A stretch of 64,000 nucleotides of DNA, from positions 434,001 to 498,000 of the forward strand of contig NZ_CP017696.1 in the NCBI RefSeq assembly GCF_002715865.1, given 5' to 3'. Numbering within the stretch: the first letter of the stretch is position 1; each line of letters begins with the position of its first letter. The notes beneath the pieces are model-generated. The model saw nothing but the letters and a program-made list of their open reading frames with translations, was not told where the DNA came from and ran no database searches. The position numbers were made by a program, and so were the translations under genes. This DNA is from Bifidobacterium asteroides DSM 20089. GTDB taxonomy: Bacteria; Actinomycetota; Actinomycetes; Actinomycetales; Bifidobacteriaceae. This document shows, in pieces, positions 1-9,363 of the stretch.

Positions 1-2
1 GC

Positions 3-2705
3 TACCCGGCCAAGCTGGTTCACGGGCACATCCACTCCCTGGTCGACAAGGGCATCAAGACCATCTTCTACCCCTGCGTCACCTATGAGCAGGAGCTGGT
101 TCCCGATACGGACAACCATTACAACTGCCCCATCGTGGCCAACTACCCGGTGGTGATCGAGGCCAACATGGCCGAGCTCAAGGAGAACGGCGTCCGCTTC
201 ATGCGGCCCTACTTCAACCTCTCCAACAAGGAGAAGATGGTCGAGCGGATCGTCAAGGTCTTCGACTGGGCCAAGGTGAGCGAGGATGAGGCCCGGACGG
301 CCGTCCAGGAGGCCTACCGTGAGGATGCCCGGTTCAAGGAGGATGTCCGCCAGGAGGGGCTTCGTGCCCTGGCCTACATGCAGGAGTATGGGGTCAAGGG
401 CGTGGTTCTGTCGGGACGCCCCTACCATGTGGATCCCGAGGTCAACCATGGCATTCCCGAGACCATCTGCTCCCTGGGTATGGCAGTGCTCTCCGAGGAC
501 TCCATCTGCGAGCTGAACGTGCACGACCTGCCCAAGCTGAGCGACTACATCATTCCGGCAGCGGGGGAGCGTGCCCTGGCCTCCAACAACCCCACGGCCG
601 CCAAGTTCCGCAAGACCGTGCCGGGCTTCGGTGACGACCATCAGAAGATGCCTCTGAGGGTGACCGACCAGTGGGCCTACCACTCCAGGCTCTATTCCGC
701 CGCCAGGTTCGTCTCCGAGTATCCCGACCTGCAGCTGGTCCAGCTGGTCAGCTTCGGATGCGGCGTGGATGCCATCACGACCGACCAGGTCCAGGAGATT
801 CTGGCCGACAAGGGTGATGTCTACACGCAGCTGAAGATTGACGAGGTCTCCAACCTGGGTGCAGCCAAGATCCGTCTGCGCTCGCTGAAGGCCGCCATGG
901 ACGAACGCCACCAGCGGGATATGGCCCAGGAGGGCAGCGAAGATCAAAAGGAAGCCCCCGTCAAGGGGCAAGTACAGGCGCAGGATTCATCCGACTCTCA
1001 GGATTCGCAAGACCTTGCCAGCCATATTGAAGCAGTGGATGCAGATGCGTCTGACAAGCCGAAATCCGATGGGTTCCGGTCCACCAACGCTCAGAAGATC
1101 AACCTATCCCAGCGCAAGGCCGACATTGTGGCTCTGGCCCGGTTCGTGGCTCTGCACGACAAGAGCGATCAGGGTCTGATAGGCCTCCATCCCATGGGCA
1201 TCAGGCCCATCCGGGAGACCATGGCATCGCAGCAAAAGCGGCAGGAAGCCGACAATCAGGGCAAGGATGACCAGCTCAGCGGGGCCGCTGCCAAGCCGAC
1301 CCTGTCCAAGTACGCCACTGAGCATCGCTTCACCAAGGAGATGGGGCACAAATTCACAGTGGTAGCGCCGCAGATGTCCCCCGTGCATTTCTCCCTCCTG
1401 GAGGCGGTCTTCTCCAGCGCGGACTATCACTTCGAGCTCCTGAAGCATGCCACGGCCGAAGACATCAACACCGGGGTAAAGTACGTCAACAACGATGCCT
1501 GCTTCCCGGCCATCATCGTGGTGGGGCAGCTGGTCAACGCCTTCCTGTCCGGCCGGTTCGACCCACACAAGTGCGCGGTCATCGTCACCCAGACCGGCGG
1601 CATGTGCAGGGCCACCAACTACTATGGCCTTCTGCGCAAGGCCATGGCTGATGCGGGCTATGGCTACGTCCCGATCATTACGCTGAGCGTCCAGGGATTC
1701 CGGGCCAACCCAGGTCTTCAGGTAACCCCAGCCTTGCTGCACCGCGCCGTCAAGGCCTTCTACCTGGGCGATGCCATGATCGAGTGCCTGCTCAGGGTCC
1801 GTCCCTACGAGCAGGAGCCTGGATCAGCCAACAGGCTCTACAAGCTCTGGGACACGATCTGCAAGGAGACCATCGAGCACCACGGGTACTCCAAGACCGC
1901 CAAGAAGGTCTATGGCCATGGCTATCTGCCCTATGGCACCCTGATGAAGCGGATGATCCGTGCCTTCGACCAGCTTCCGCTGCGCAATATTCCCCGCAAG
2001 CCCAGGGTCGGCGTTGTCGGGGAGATTCTGGTCAAGTACCATCCCGATGCCAACAACCACGTGGTCGACCTGATTGAGAGCCAGGGCTGCGAGGCTGTGC
2101 TCCCCGGTGTCTGCGACTTCATGGTCAACGGCATCTCCAACGCCGAATGGAACGAGGAGATGCTGGGCACCGGCGGCCAGGTGGGTGTCAAGAAGATCGT
2201 CCTCAAGGCTGCGGATGTCTATCGTGCCCCGATGATCGCCGGCTTCAAAGCCTCCCATGGGAAGTTCGATATTCCCGCCCACATCAGCGATCTGAGGGAG
2301 AAGGCCGCCTCGGTCACCTCCCTGGGTGTTCAGGCGGGAGAGGGATGGCTCCTGACCGGCGAGATCATCGAGCTGATTCAGTCCGGCGCCCCCAACATAG
2401 TCTGCGCACAGCCCTTCGCCTGCCTGCCCAACCATGTGACTGGACGTGGCATGTTCGGCAAGATCCGCAGGACCTACCCTGAGGCCAACATCGTCTCGAT
2501 CGACTACGATCCCGGCGCCTCGGAGGCCAACCAGCTCAACAGGATCAAGCTGATGATCGCCGCCGCCAAGAAGCCGGGCGACCAGCAAAAGCCCGGCCAG
2601 GACCGTAAGATTGGCGCCGGATTCCAAGCAGCGGAATCGACCGGTCTGGATGCGGGGCAGGCAGCACCCGTCCAGGACGAGGAGAAGGTTCTGGAGAGCC
2701 TGTAG
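3..2705 (+). CDS. 2-hydroxyacyl-CoA dehydratase activase-like protein, 5' truncated by window edge
   Basis: The reading frame is open from base 3, so the gene begins upstream of the window; the GTG at 135 is only an internal codon. About 900 C-terminal residues are visible. The segment reading FYPCVTYEQE near the left edge and the stretches TGGMCRATNYYGLL and CAQPFACLPNHVTG are typical of the large CoA-substrate-specific enzyme activase / DUF2229 / HgdB-like proteins related to the (R)-2-hydroxyglutaryl-CoA dehydratase system. Cysteines in these segments are likely Fe-S ligands. The BcrAD/BadFG ATPase domains expected in this family would lie in the missing N-terminal part. A low-complexity, Gln/Ser/Asp-rich linker (about bases 930-1090 and again 1230-1300) separates the DUF2229-like part from the HgdB-like part. 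The physiological substrate in bifidobacteria is not known to me. Confidence 0.8.
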   Translation, partial: YPAKLVHGHIHSLVDKGIKTIFYPCVTYEQELVPDTDNHYNCPIVANYPVVIEANMAELKENGVRFMRPYFNLSNKEKMVERIVKVFDWAKVSEDEARTAVQEAYREDARFKEDVRQEGLRALAYMQEYGVKGVVLSGRPYHVDPEVNHGIPETICSLGMAVLSEDSICELNVHDLPKLSDYIIPAAGERALASNNPTAAKFRKTVPGFGDDHQKMPLRVTDQWAYHSRLYSAARFVSEYPDLQLVQLVSFGCGVDAITTDQVQEILADKGDVYTQLKIDEVSNLGAAKIRLRSLKAAMDERHQRDMAQEGSEDQKEAPVKGQVQAQDSSDSQDSQDLASHIEAVDADASDKPKSDGFRSTNAQKINLSQRKADIVALARFVALHDKSDQGLIGLHPMGIRPIRETMASQQKRQEADNQGKDDQLSGAAAKPTLSKYATEHRFTKEMGHKFTVVAPQMSPVHFSLLEAVFSSADYHFELLKHATAEDINTGVKYVNNDACFPAIIVVGQLVNAFLSGRFDPHKCAVIVTQTGGMCRATNYYGLLRKAMADAGYGYVPIITLSVQGFRANPGLQVTPALLHRAVKAFYLGDAMIECLLRVRPYEQEPGSANRLYKLWDTICKETIEHHGYSKTAKKVYGHGYLPYGTLMKRMIRAFDQLPLRNIPRKPRVGVVGEILVKYHPDANNHVVDLIESQGCEAVLPGVCDFMVNGISNAEWNEEMLGTGGQVGVKKIVLKAADVYRAPMIAGFKASHGKFDIPAHISDLREKAASVTSLGVQAGEGWLLTGEIIELIQSGAPNIVCAQPFACLPNHVTGRGMFGKIRRTYPEANIVSIDYDPGASEANQLNRIKLMIAAAKKPGDQQKPGQDRKIGAGFQAAESTGLDAGQAAPVQDEEKVLESL

Positions 2706-2791
2706 CCGCCAGGCCGAGGCCGGTGTCCGGTGCCAACGCGCCGGCCTCGGAATTGCTGAACCACGAGGATCAAGGAAAGAGGGGGTTTCCC

Positions 2792-3436
2792 ATGACCAGC
2801 CGCAAAGAGATCAAGGCTCTGCTGGACACCGACCAGATCTACATTGCCGATACGCCTGAAATGAAGCAGGTCCAGGACGCTCAGCAGGATCTGGTCTTCG
2901 AATTCAACGCCTGCCGTCCTACTCAGGTGGAGAAAAAGCAGGACCTCTGCAGGCGGATGTTCGGTTCATTCGGCCAAGGCAGCTGGATTGAGGGACCGGT
3001 GCGGGCAAACTGGGCCTGCAACACCTACTGGGGGAGCAAATGCTATGCCAACTTCAACCTGGTTCTGGTCGACGATGGACGTATTGACATAGGCGACCAC
3101 ACCATGTTCGGCCCCAATGTCACTATCGTGACCACCGGGCACGCCATTCGCCCCGATATACGTTCCTATGGAACGCCCCAGTTCACGGTTCCGGTCAGCA
3201 TCGGCAGGAATGTATGGATCGGAGCAGGCGCCATCATCATGCCGGGAGTGACCATCGGCGACAATACGGTCATCGGGGCAGGCTCCCTGGTCACCAAGGA
3301 CATCCCCTCCGACGTGGTCGCCTACGGCCACCCCTGCAAGGTCGTCCGCCCCATCGACGAGCACGATTATGAATACTTCTGGAAGGATCGCCGGTTTCAG
3401 CCGCCTTATGATGCCCGGCCCTTCAGGATGGATTAG
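2792..3436 (+). CDS. maa: Sugar O-acetyltransferase, maltose/galactoside acetyltransferase type
   Basis: A 214-residue left-handed beta-helix acetyltransferase. The N-terminal mac domain (about residues 5-60, YIADTPEM...) is followed by hexapeptide repeats (GDHTMFGPNVTIVTTGHAI, IGRNVWIGAGAIIMPGVTIG, GAGSLVTKDIP). The His of the TTGHAI segment matches the catalytic position of LacA/Maa. Such enzymes move acetyl from acetyl-CoA to the C6 hydroxyl of sugars such as maltose, glucose or galactosides. ATG 2792 is preferred over the longer frame from 2723 because it follows a purine-rich ribosome-binding stretch (AAGGAAAGAGGGGG) and begins the family's usual N-terminus. It lies 86 nt after the activase-like gene on the same strand and may be cotranscribed; no terminator is evident between them. 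Confidence 0.85.
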   Translation: MTSRKEIKALLDTDQIYIADTPEMKQVQDAQQDLVFEFNACRPTQVEKKQDLCRRMFGSFGQGSWIEGPVRANWACNTYWGSKCYANFNLVLVDDGRIDIGDHTMFGPNVTIVTTGHAIRPDIRSYGTPQFTVPVSIGRNVWIGAGAIIMPGVTIGDNTVIGAGSLVTKDIPSDVVAYGHPCKVVRPIDEHDYEYFWKDRRFQPPYDARPFRMD

Positions 3437-3556
3437 GCGGGTTGATTGAGGGCTGACTCCCTTGATTCCTCTGCAGGCGGTTTCCGGCATCCGATTGCTG
3501 GTTTAACTCCGGTGGGCGTGGTTTTGAATGTTGAACTGTCGATGTGCCTGATTTGA

Positions 3557-4174
3557 TCAGCAATATCCATCCCAGAGCGGAGAGGGGAAGATCAGCGCCT
3601 TGAACCGGTCCCACTCTCGGACGTAGTCGATTCTCGGCTCACGCAGCAACCGTATCTGTATGCCGTCCATGACTTCCAGGCTCATTCTCACCTTGCCCTG
3701 CATGTCTGTCGCCCACTCTATGCCATCAGGAAGCAGCCAGGGGAATTTGGAATAGTGTTCCCAGACTTCTGAAGGCCTGCGGATGAAGTAATCGTGCAGG
3801 GGGTGGCTGGTGGAGATGGCCTCGGTTTCCAGGACCGTATACAGCTGAGTGAGTTCAGGCTGTCCCGCGTTGTGGGCGACCAGATAGTCAAAATAGGCAG
3901 GAAGATGTGGATGATCGGGGTCGGACCCGGGCAGGCCTGTCTGCACGAATTCCTCCGGGGTGCCATTGACGTCATAGATATCGGTGACCAGGAGGGAGAG
4001 CAGGCCTTCCTTGCTGCCGACATAATGGAGGATTCCCGGCTGGGACATCCCCACCATGTCGGCGACGTCTTTGAGCGATATGCCGTTGTACCCATGCTGG
4101 CTGATGAGGTGGGCGGCGGCTTCTGTGATTTCAGCCCGCCTCACCTCTGGTGATTTTCTGGTTCGACTCGCCAT
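3557..4174 (-). CDS. TetR/AcrR family transcriptional regulator
   Basis: About 205 residues. The N-terminal TetR helix-turn-helix spans roughly residues 10-55, with SPEVRRAEITEAA, GYNGISLKDVADMVGMSQ and LHYVGSKEGLL. The C-terminal ligand domain is divergent and contains many aromatic residues. It is divergent from the MFS-GH30-GH42-GH3 genes, so it is the obvious candidate repressor of that cassette, and an 18-bp palindrome covers the -10 of their promoter. The start is uncertain. ATG 4174 begins the normal TetR N-terminus but its AAGGAG is about 15 nt away. ATG 4249 would add 25 residues and lies only 9 nt after a good -10 (TATGAA), so a near-leaderless start there is possible. A TetR regulator for a glycosidase cassette is less common in bifidobacteria than LacI. 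Confidence 0.85.
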   Translation of the reverse strand: MASRTRKSPEVRRAEITEAAAHLISQHGYNGISLKDVADMVGMSQPGILHYVGSKEGLLSLLVTDIYDVNGTPEEFVQTGLPGSDPDHPHLPAYFDYLVAHNAGQPELTQLYTVLETEAISTSHPLHDYFIRRPSEVWEHYSKFPWLLPDGIEWATDMQGKVRMSLEVMDGIQIRLLREPRIDYVREWDRFKALIFPSPLWDGYC

Positions 4175-4258
4175 TGTCTGGTCTTGCGGCTCCTTTTCAC
4201 TATTTTTGAGCGCCTGGGTGCTGCTGATCTTTTGATACCCATGGTACATGGGGACAAA

Positions 4259-4287
4259 TTCATAAAAGCGTCGGATGTATGGCCCAA
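4259..4287 (-). promoter_or_regulatory. Predicted promoter of the TetR gene
   Basis: On the minus strand TTGGGC (4287-4282), a 17-nt spacer and TATGAA (4264-4259) form a sigma70/SigA-type promoter. Transcription would start near 4252, either just upstream of ATG 4249 or 78 nt upstream of ATG 4174. Confidence 0.5.
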
Positions 4288-4350
4288 TAAGGTTTCGTCT
4301 CTTACTGGTAAAGGGGAAACAAGCACTGGGTACTAGCTGATTTGCATCGA

Positions 4351-4416
4351 GTCAATGATTTGACAAAGCTATCGAATAACTGCTAGATATATGATTATCT
4401 AATGGATGGTAGATAT
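4351..4416 (+). promoter_or_regulatory. Predicted promoter and palindromic operator of the GH30-GH42-GH3 cassette
   Basis: TTGACA at 4360-4365, an 18-nt spacer and TAGATA at 4384-4389 form the likely promoter. The -10 is the left arm of a perfect inverted repeat, TAGATA-TATGAT-TATCTA (4384-4401). A further TAGATAT half-site follows at 4410-4416. The -35 is inside a second short inverted repeat, GTCAA-TGAT-TTGAC (4351-4364). The adjacent divergent TetR gene makes the 18-bp palindrome its most likely operator, blocking RNA polymerase at the -10. The region is clearly more A+T-rich than its surroundings. Operator assignment is inference. Confidence 0.6.
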
Positions 4417-4473
4417 GGTTGGCTGCCAAACATTGGATGTGTCAGAGAAGACTAGTTGAAAGAGGTCGACACC

Positions 4474-5808
4474 ATGAGCGACTCAACAACCCCGACATCG
4501 AAAGATTCTGAACTTCTGCAGGCGCATGAGGCCGCCCTTGCTGCAGCCCAGCGGGATCCGCTCCTATCGCCCGAGACGGGCAAACCGGTTCCAAAAAAGA
4601 CCCTGTTTCGGTTTGGGGCAAGCTTCCTGGCCTTCGGCATTCTGTGGATGTCAGGCCTGGGCATCGTCAGCATCGTGCTGCTTCCTGAGCACCTCAAGCA
4701 GGTCCCGGGCATCGCGCCCGAGGCGCTGATGGGCATAGTCAATGCCTGTACGGCTGTGGCTTCGTTGGTCTCCAACCTGCTCTTTGGCAACTTTTCTGAT
4801 CGCAGCCGCTCCCGCTACGGACGTCGAACCCCATGGGTCCTGGGCGGCGCAGTCCTGGGCGGCGTAACCCTGTTCCTGACCGGTATGACCACCAACCCGG
4901 TCCTGCTGACCATCGTCTACTGCCTCTGCATGTTCGGTCTGAACTGCATGATCGCCCCTATGGTGGCCATCCTGTCCGACCGCGTGCCATCCGGTGTGCG
5001 CGGAACCCTGTCCGCTTTCTATGGGGCAGGCTCTACCATCGGTTCGCCCATCGGCTCCCTGATCGGCGCGGCCCTGGTGACTCATATGTTCACCGGCTTT
5101 GTTCTCGCCGGCGTACTCATGTTCCTGGGTGGTGTCGTGGCCATTCTGATCATGCCCAAGGAAGGCTCGGCTGCTTACCTGCCCAAGGACGAGGGCACCC
5201 TCATGGATGTCCTCAAGTCTTTCCAGCCACCGCGCTTCCATGGGGCCCATGACTTCTATAAGGCCTTCGCCGGAAGGCTCTGCATGTTGCTGAGCTATCA
5301 GATGATCTCCGCTTATCAGCTCTACATCATCGAAAAGTATGTGGGTCAAACCGTAACCCAGGCTGCCGCCACCATTTCGGTCATGTCCGTCATCACCATG
5401 GTGGTTTCCCTGCTGGGTTCGTTGGTCTCCGGGCCTGTCTCCGACCTGATCGGACGGCGCAAGGTGCCGGTGGTCGTCGCATCCGTCCTCTTCGCCATCG
5501 GCATCGCCATGCCCTGGATCAGCCCCACGGTCATGGGCATGTATCTGTATGCCGGCATCGCCGGGTTCGGTTACGGGGTCTATTCGTCCGTCGACCAGGC
5601 GCTCAACGTCGATGTCCTGCCCAGCAAGGAGGAGGCCGGCAAGGATCTTGGCATCCTGAACCTGGCCACCACGCTGGGGCAGATGGCCGGTCCTCTGGTC
5701 ATGTCCTTCATCACGCTGAACTGGGGTTATGCGGCGGCCTTCCCGACTGCTATCGTTTTCGCACTGTTGGGATGCGTCTTTATCCTGATGATCAGAAACG
5801 TCAAGTGA
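4474..5808 (+). CDS. MFS / GPH-like sugar:cation symporter
   Basis: A 444-residue protein with about 12 predicted membrane segments. The cytoplasmic loop after the second helix carries GNFSDRSRSRYGRRTPW, the form of the MFS signature seen in GPH-like and sucrose/glycoside symporters. A matching loop with SDLIGRRKVP lies in the second half. A polar 45-residue N-terminal tail precedes the first helix. ATG 4474 has AAGAGG 8 nt upstream; the TTG at 4456 is a weaker alternative. It is the first gene of the cassette with GH30, GH42 and GH3, so it probably imports the beta-linked di- or oligosaccharide they hydrolyse. The exact substrate cannot be read from sequence. Confidence 0.85.
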   Translation: MSDSTTPTSKDSELLQAHEAALAAAQRDPLLSPETGKPVPKKTLFRFGASFLAFGILWMSGLGIVSIVLLPEHLKQVPGIAPEALMGIVNACTAVASLVSNLLFGNFSDRSRSRYGRRTPWVLGGAVLGGVTLFLTGMTTNPVLLTIVYCLCMFGLNCMIAPMVAILSDRVPSGVRGTLSAFYGAGSTIGSPIGSLIGAALVTHMFTGFVLAGVLMFLGGVVAILIMPKEGSAAYLPKDEGTLMDVLKSFQPPRFHGAHDFYKAFAGRLCMLLSYQMISAYQLYIIEKYVGQTVTQAAATISVMSVITMVVSLLGSLVSGPVSDLIGRRKVPVVVASVLFAIGIAMPWISPTVMGMYLYAGIAGFGYGVYSSVDQALNVDVLPSKEEAGKDLGILNLATTLGQMAGPLVMSFITLNWGYAAAFPTAIVFALLGCVFILMIRNVK

Positions 5809-5859
5809 TCCCGGCCCATGCGGGCATACAGGAAAACTATGCAAAGGAGCAGAAGATCA

Positions 5860-7215
5860 ATGAATAGGAATACAGGACCGATTTGGGTTGCAACCACTCG
5901 GCGGCAGGCCATGCAGGAGCAGCACTTGGATGTCTCCGACCTGGAGGCGTCAACCGATCTGCAATGCACCGGTGCCGAATTGCAGGCTCTGCGAGGGTTT
6001 GGCGGCTGCTTCAATGAGTTGGGGTGGCTGCCTTTGCAGGAGCTGGGGGAGGAGAAACGTGAGGGGGTCATCCGTGAGCTCTTCAGTCCGGACGAGCTGA
6101 ATCTGACCTTCAACAGGACCCCGGTGGGTGCCAACGACTTCGCCGCGGGTTGGTACAGCTACGACGAGACCGACGGCGATTATGACCTGGAGCATTTCAG
6201 CGTCGATCACGACGAGCGGACCCTGATTCCGTATATCCGCCAGGCTCAGAAGTATCAGCCGAACATGGGACTGTTCGCCAGCCCCTGGAGTCCGCCCACC
6301 TGGATGAAACGGCCCAAGGTCTACAATTTCGGGCGGATCGACATGAGCGAGCGCAATCTCACTGCATATGCCCGCTACCTTCTGGAATATGTGCGCGAGT
6401 ATGACCGTCGTGGCATCCATATCGACCAGCTGCATGTGCAGAACGAGGTCTTCGCGGACCAGAAGTTCCCCTCCTGCCTCTGGTCCAGCGAGGACATGCG
6501 CATCTTCATCCGTGATTATCTGGGGCCCCTCTTCGCCAAAGAGGCACCGGATACGGCCATCTTCCTGGGGACCCTCAATGGTCCCGAGGATATGAAATTC
6601 GGACCCGAAGGCATGATCCTGGAGAACTACAACCGGTACGTGGACAACATCCTCTTCGACGAGGACTGCCGCAGGTACATTGCCGGCATCGGTTACCAGT
6701 GGGCCGGTCAGCATGACATCGAGCGCACCCATCAGTCCTGGCCTGAGGTTGAGTTGGAGCAGACCGAGTCCGAATGCGGCATGGGCGGCAACACCTGGGA
6801 GTACGCCGAATATATCTTCTCGCTGGTCAACCGTTATCTGCGGGCCGGAGCTACCTGCTACACCTACTGGAACATGGTCCTGGGCCAGGGCATATCCACC
6901 TGGGGCTGGCGGCAGAACTCCCTCTTCTCCATCGACACCACCACCGGCCGGGTCAGTCGGAATCCCGAGTACTACGTCATGCGCCACTACTCGCACTATG
7001 TACGCCCGGGCGCTCGGCTGCTGGATACTCGCGGTCATTTCAGCTCCATGGCCACAGCCTTCGAAAATCCGGATGGATCGGTTGTTGTCGTGGTCCAGAA
7101 CGCCCTGGATCGCGCCATGCCCTTCTCCTTCTCCGGGCCGGGAGGGGATAGCGAAAGGAGCCAAGGTTTCCAGGCAACCTTGGAGCCGCGATCCTTCAAC
7201 ACCTTCGTCCTATGA
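5860..7215 (+). CDS. Glycoside hydrolase family 30 (glucosylceramidase-like beta-glycosidase)
   Basis: A 451-residue GH30 (beta/alpha)8 barrel with a beta-sandwich side domain. Family signatures are GFGGCFNELGW at the N-terminus, LFASPWSPPTWMK, and VQNE containing the acid/base Glu196. The TESECG segment holds the nucleophile (Glu303 or Glu305). No signal peptide is present, so it acts in the cytoplasm on imported sugars. GH30 enzymes cleave beta-glucosidic, beta-xylosidic, beta-1,6-glucan or beta-1,6-galactan bonds depending on subfamily, and subfamily assignment is not possible by eye. ATG 5860 follows AAAGGAG by 10 nt; upstream ATGs at 5818 and 5839 lack this. It lies 51 nt after the transporter and 33 nt before GH42, so all are likely one operon. 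Confidence 0.85.
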   Translation: MNRNTGPIWVATTRRQAMQEQHLDVSDLEASTDLQCTGAELQALRGFGGCFNELGWLPLQELGEEKREGVIRELFSPDELNLTFNRTPVGANDFAAGWYSYDETDGDYDLEHFSVDHDERTLIPYIRQAQKYQPNMGLFASPWSPPTWMKRPKVYNFGRIDMSERNLTAYARYLLEYVREYDRRGIHIDQLHVQNEVFADQKFPSCLWSSEDMRIFIRDYLGPLFAKEAPDTAIFLGTLNGPEDMKFGPEGMILENYNRYVDNILFDEDCRRYIAGIGYQWAGQHDIERTHQSWPEVELEQTESECGMGGNTWEYAEYIFSLVNRYLRAGATCYTYWNMVLGQGISTWGWRQNSLFSIDTTTGRVSRNPEYYVMRHYSHYVRPGARLLDTRGHFSSMATAFENPDGSVVVVVQNALDRAMPFSFSGPGGDSERSQGFQATLEPRSFNTFVL

Positions 7216-7248
7216 ATGTAGACCTGTAGATCAAGATTGGAGTTCATC

Positions 7249-9363
7249 ATGACAGACAATGCAGTCCGAACCAAGGACCATTCGGTTTCGCAGGGTATCA
7301 CGCGCCTCCCGGACAGGCTCATCTTCGGCTGTGCCTACTACGACGAATACATGCCCTATGAGCGGGTGGACAAGGATATGTCCATGATGAAGTCCGCCTG
7401 CATCAACACCATTCGTATCGCCGAATCCACCTGGAGCACTCTGGAGCCCCAGCCTGGCGTATTCGACCTCAGCCATGTGGACCGTGTGCTGGATGCTGCT
7501 GAACGCTTCGGCATTCAGGTCATCGTGGGCACCTCCACCTATGCCGTCCCCTCCTGGCTGGCAGCCATGCATCCGGATGTCCTGGCGGACACCCCCAAGG
7601 GCCACAATCGGTATGGGGCTCGCCAGATTATGGACATCGTCAACCCCTCCTACCGGTACTATGGCGAGCGCGTCATACGCAGGCTGATAAGCCATGTGGC
7701 CGACAACCCCCAGGTGATCGGCTACCAGGTCGACAACGAGACCAAGTACTACGACTGCGTATCGCCTGACATGCAGCGCCTCTTCGTCAAGGATCTGCGG
7801 CGGCGCTTTGACGATGATCTGGACCGCCTCAATGCGGCCTTTGGCCTGGACTACTGGTCAAACAGAATCGACTCCTGGGAGGACTTTCCCGATCTGACCG
7901 GGACCATCAATGCATCGCTGGGTTCGGCTTTCGACCGCTTCCGTCGAAGCCAGGTCAGCCGCTACCTGGCCTGGCAGGCTGGCATTGTGCGCGAATATGC
8001 CCGCGAGGACCAGTTCATCACCCACAACTTCGATTTCGATTGGGGTCCTGGCTGGTCATATGGTGTTCAGCCAGCCGTCGATCATTTCGAAGCGGCCGGA
8101 TGCCTGGACGTGGCCGGTGTGGACATCTACCATCCCACCGAGGACGACCTGACCGGCAAGGAGATTGCCTTCGGCGGGGACATGACCCGCAGTCTGAAGG
8201 GTGGCGCCAACTACCTGGTTCTGGAAACCGAGGCCCAGGGGCAGAACGGCTGGCTGCCCTACCCAGGGCAGTTGCGGTTGCAGGCATACAGCCATCTGGC
8301 CTCTGGGGCTGACGGGGTCATGTACTGGCACTGGCATTCCATCCACAACTCTTTTGAGACCTACTGGAAGGGGCTGCTTTCGCAGGATATGGACCCCAAC
8401 CCCACCTATGAGGAGGCCGGTCGGTTCGGCAGGCAGATAGCGCAGAAGGGTGTGGGGGAGCGTCTGATCAACCTCCAAAAGCGCAACAAGGTAGCCATCA
8501 TGGTGGGCAACGACTCCCTGACCGCACTGGACTGGTTCTCCCTGGAGACCGGCTTCCCCCGTCAGCAGGGGCAGATCTCCTACAACGATGTGGTCAGACG
8601 GGTCTACGATGCCCTCTTCGAGCTCAACATCGAGTGCGATTTCATCAGCGACAAGGCCGACCAGTCCCGGCTGGGCCACTATGCCATGGTCGTGGTTCCC
8701 GCCTTGTACAGCACCAATCAGGATACGCTGAAGGCACTGGCCGATTATGTCCGTCAGGGAGGTCACCTGGTGGCCACGCTGCGCTCCTTTGTGGCGGACG
8801 AGAACCTCAAGGTCTGGCATGACAAGGCTCCGCACCTGCTGACCGACGTGTTCGGCATCGACTACAACCAGTTCACCCGCCCCGGCAAGGATCTGACCCT
8901 GGATCTGCGTGGGGCCGACCAGGCCGGACCGGCCTGCCAGGGGCTGATTGAGCTGCTGAATCCGCGCCCCGGCACTCAGGTCCTGGCCTCCTATGACCAT
9001 CCGGTCTGGGGACGGTATGCGGCTGTGACCCGTAATGATTACGGCAACGGGATCGCGGAGTGGATCGGCACCCTGCCCTCGGCCCAGGGCATGCGGATGC
9101 TGCTTTCGGATGCGGCGGATGCGGCTGGCTTGAGCGGTCCTGCCCGGGACCTGGCTGGCCTGGTCACCGTGCGGGAGGGCATCAACGCCCTGGGAGAGCG
9201 GGTCGCTTACCTGCTCAATTATTCATCCAAGGAGGTCAGGCTGGACGCGCCCTACGGGGGGCATCTGCTGGTGGCTGACGGGCAGGCTGATCCTCAAGCG
9301 CATGTGGACCAGGGCCAGTCCATGACCATTGGACCCTGGGATCTGGCGGTCATCGTTCAATAG
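7249..9363 (+). CDS. Glycoside hydrolase family 42 beta-galactosidase-like enzyme
   Basis: A 704-residue GH42 enzyme. The N-terminal (beta/alpha)8 barrel begins GCAYYDEY and contains QVDNET, in which Glu164 is the predicted acid/base. VLETEAQGQNGW carries the predicted nucleophile Glu326 (the family's usual pattern is LMEQ.PSQ.NW). MYWHWHSIHNSFETYWKG follows, then the trimerisation domain (about 390-600) and a C-terminal beta domain. There is no secretion signal. GH42 enzymes remove terminal beta-galactosyl, and in some bifidobacterial members alpha-L-arabinopyranosyl, residues from oligosaccharides. ATG 7249 follows TTGGAG by 6 nt. Together with GH30 and GH3 it suggests stepwise trimming of a mixed plant beta-glycan or galactan fragment, perhaps from pollen. 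Confidence 0.88.
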   Translation: MTDNAVRTKDHSVSQGITRLPDRLIFGCAYYDEYMPYERVDKDMSMMKSACINTIRIAESTWSTLEPQPGVFDLSHVDRVLDAAERFGIQVIVGTSTYAVPSWLAAMHPDVLADTPKGHNRYGARQIMDIVNPSYRYYGERVIRRLISHVADNPQVIGYQVDNETKYYDCVSPDMQRLFVKDLRRRFDDDLDRLNAAFGLDYWSNRIDSWEDFPDLTGTINASLGSAFDRFRRSQVSRYLAWQAGIVREYAREDQFITHNFDFDWGPGWSYGVQPAVDHFEAAGCLDVAGVDIYHPTEDDLTGKEIAFGGDMTRSLKGGANYLVLETEAQGQNGWLPYPGQLRLQAYSHLASGADGVMYWHWHSIHNSFETYWKGLLSQDMDPNPTYEEAGRFGRQIAQKGVGERLINLQKRNKVAIMVGNDSLTALDWFSLETGFPRQQGQISYNDVVRRVYDALFELNIECDFISDKADQSRLGHYAMVVVPALYSTNQDTLKALADYVRQGGHLVATLRSFVADENLKVWHDKAPHLLTDVFGIDYNQFTRPGKDLTLDLRGADQAGPACQGLIELLNPRPGTQVLASYDHPVWGRYAAVTRNDYGNGIAEWIGTLPSAQGMRMLLSDAADAAGLSGPARDLAGLVTVREGINALGERVAYLLNYSSKEVRLDAPYGGHLLVADGQADPQAHVDQGQSMTIGPWDLAVIVQ

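Noticed and set aside
4651-5844. 397-codon minus-strand frame
   Set aside because: Antisense to the MFS symporter; the His/Asp/Gly-rich translation is typical of a shadow frame.
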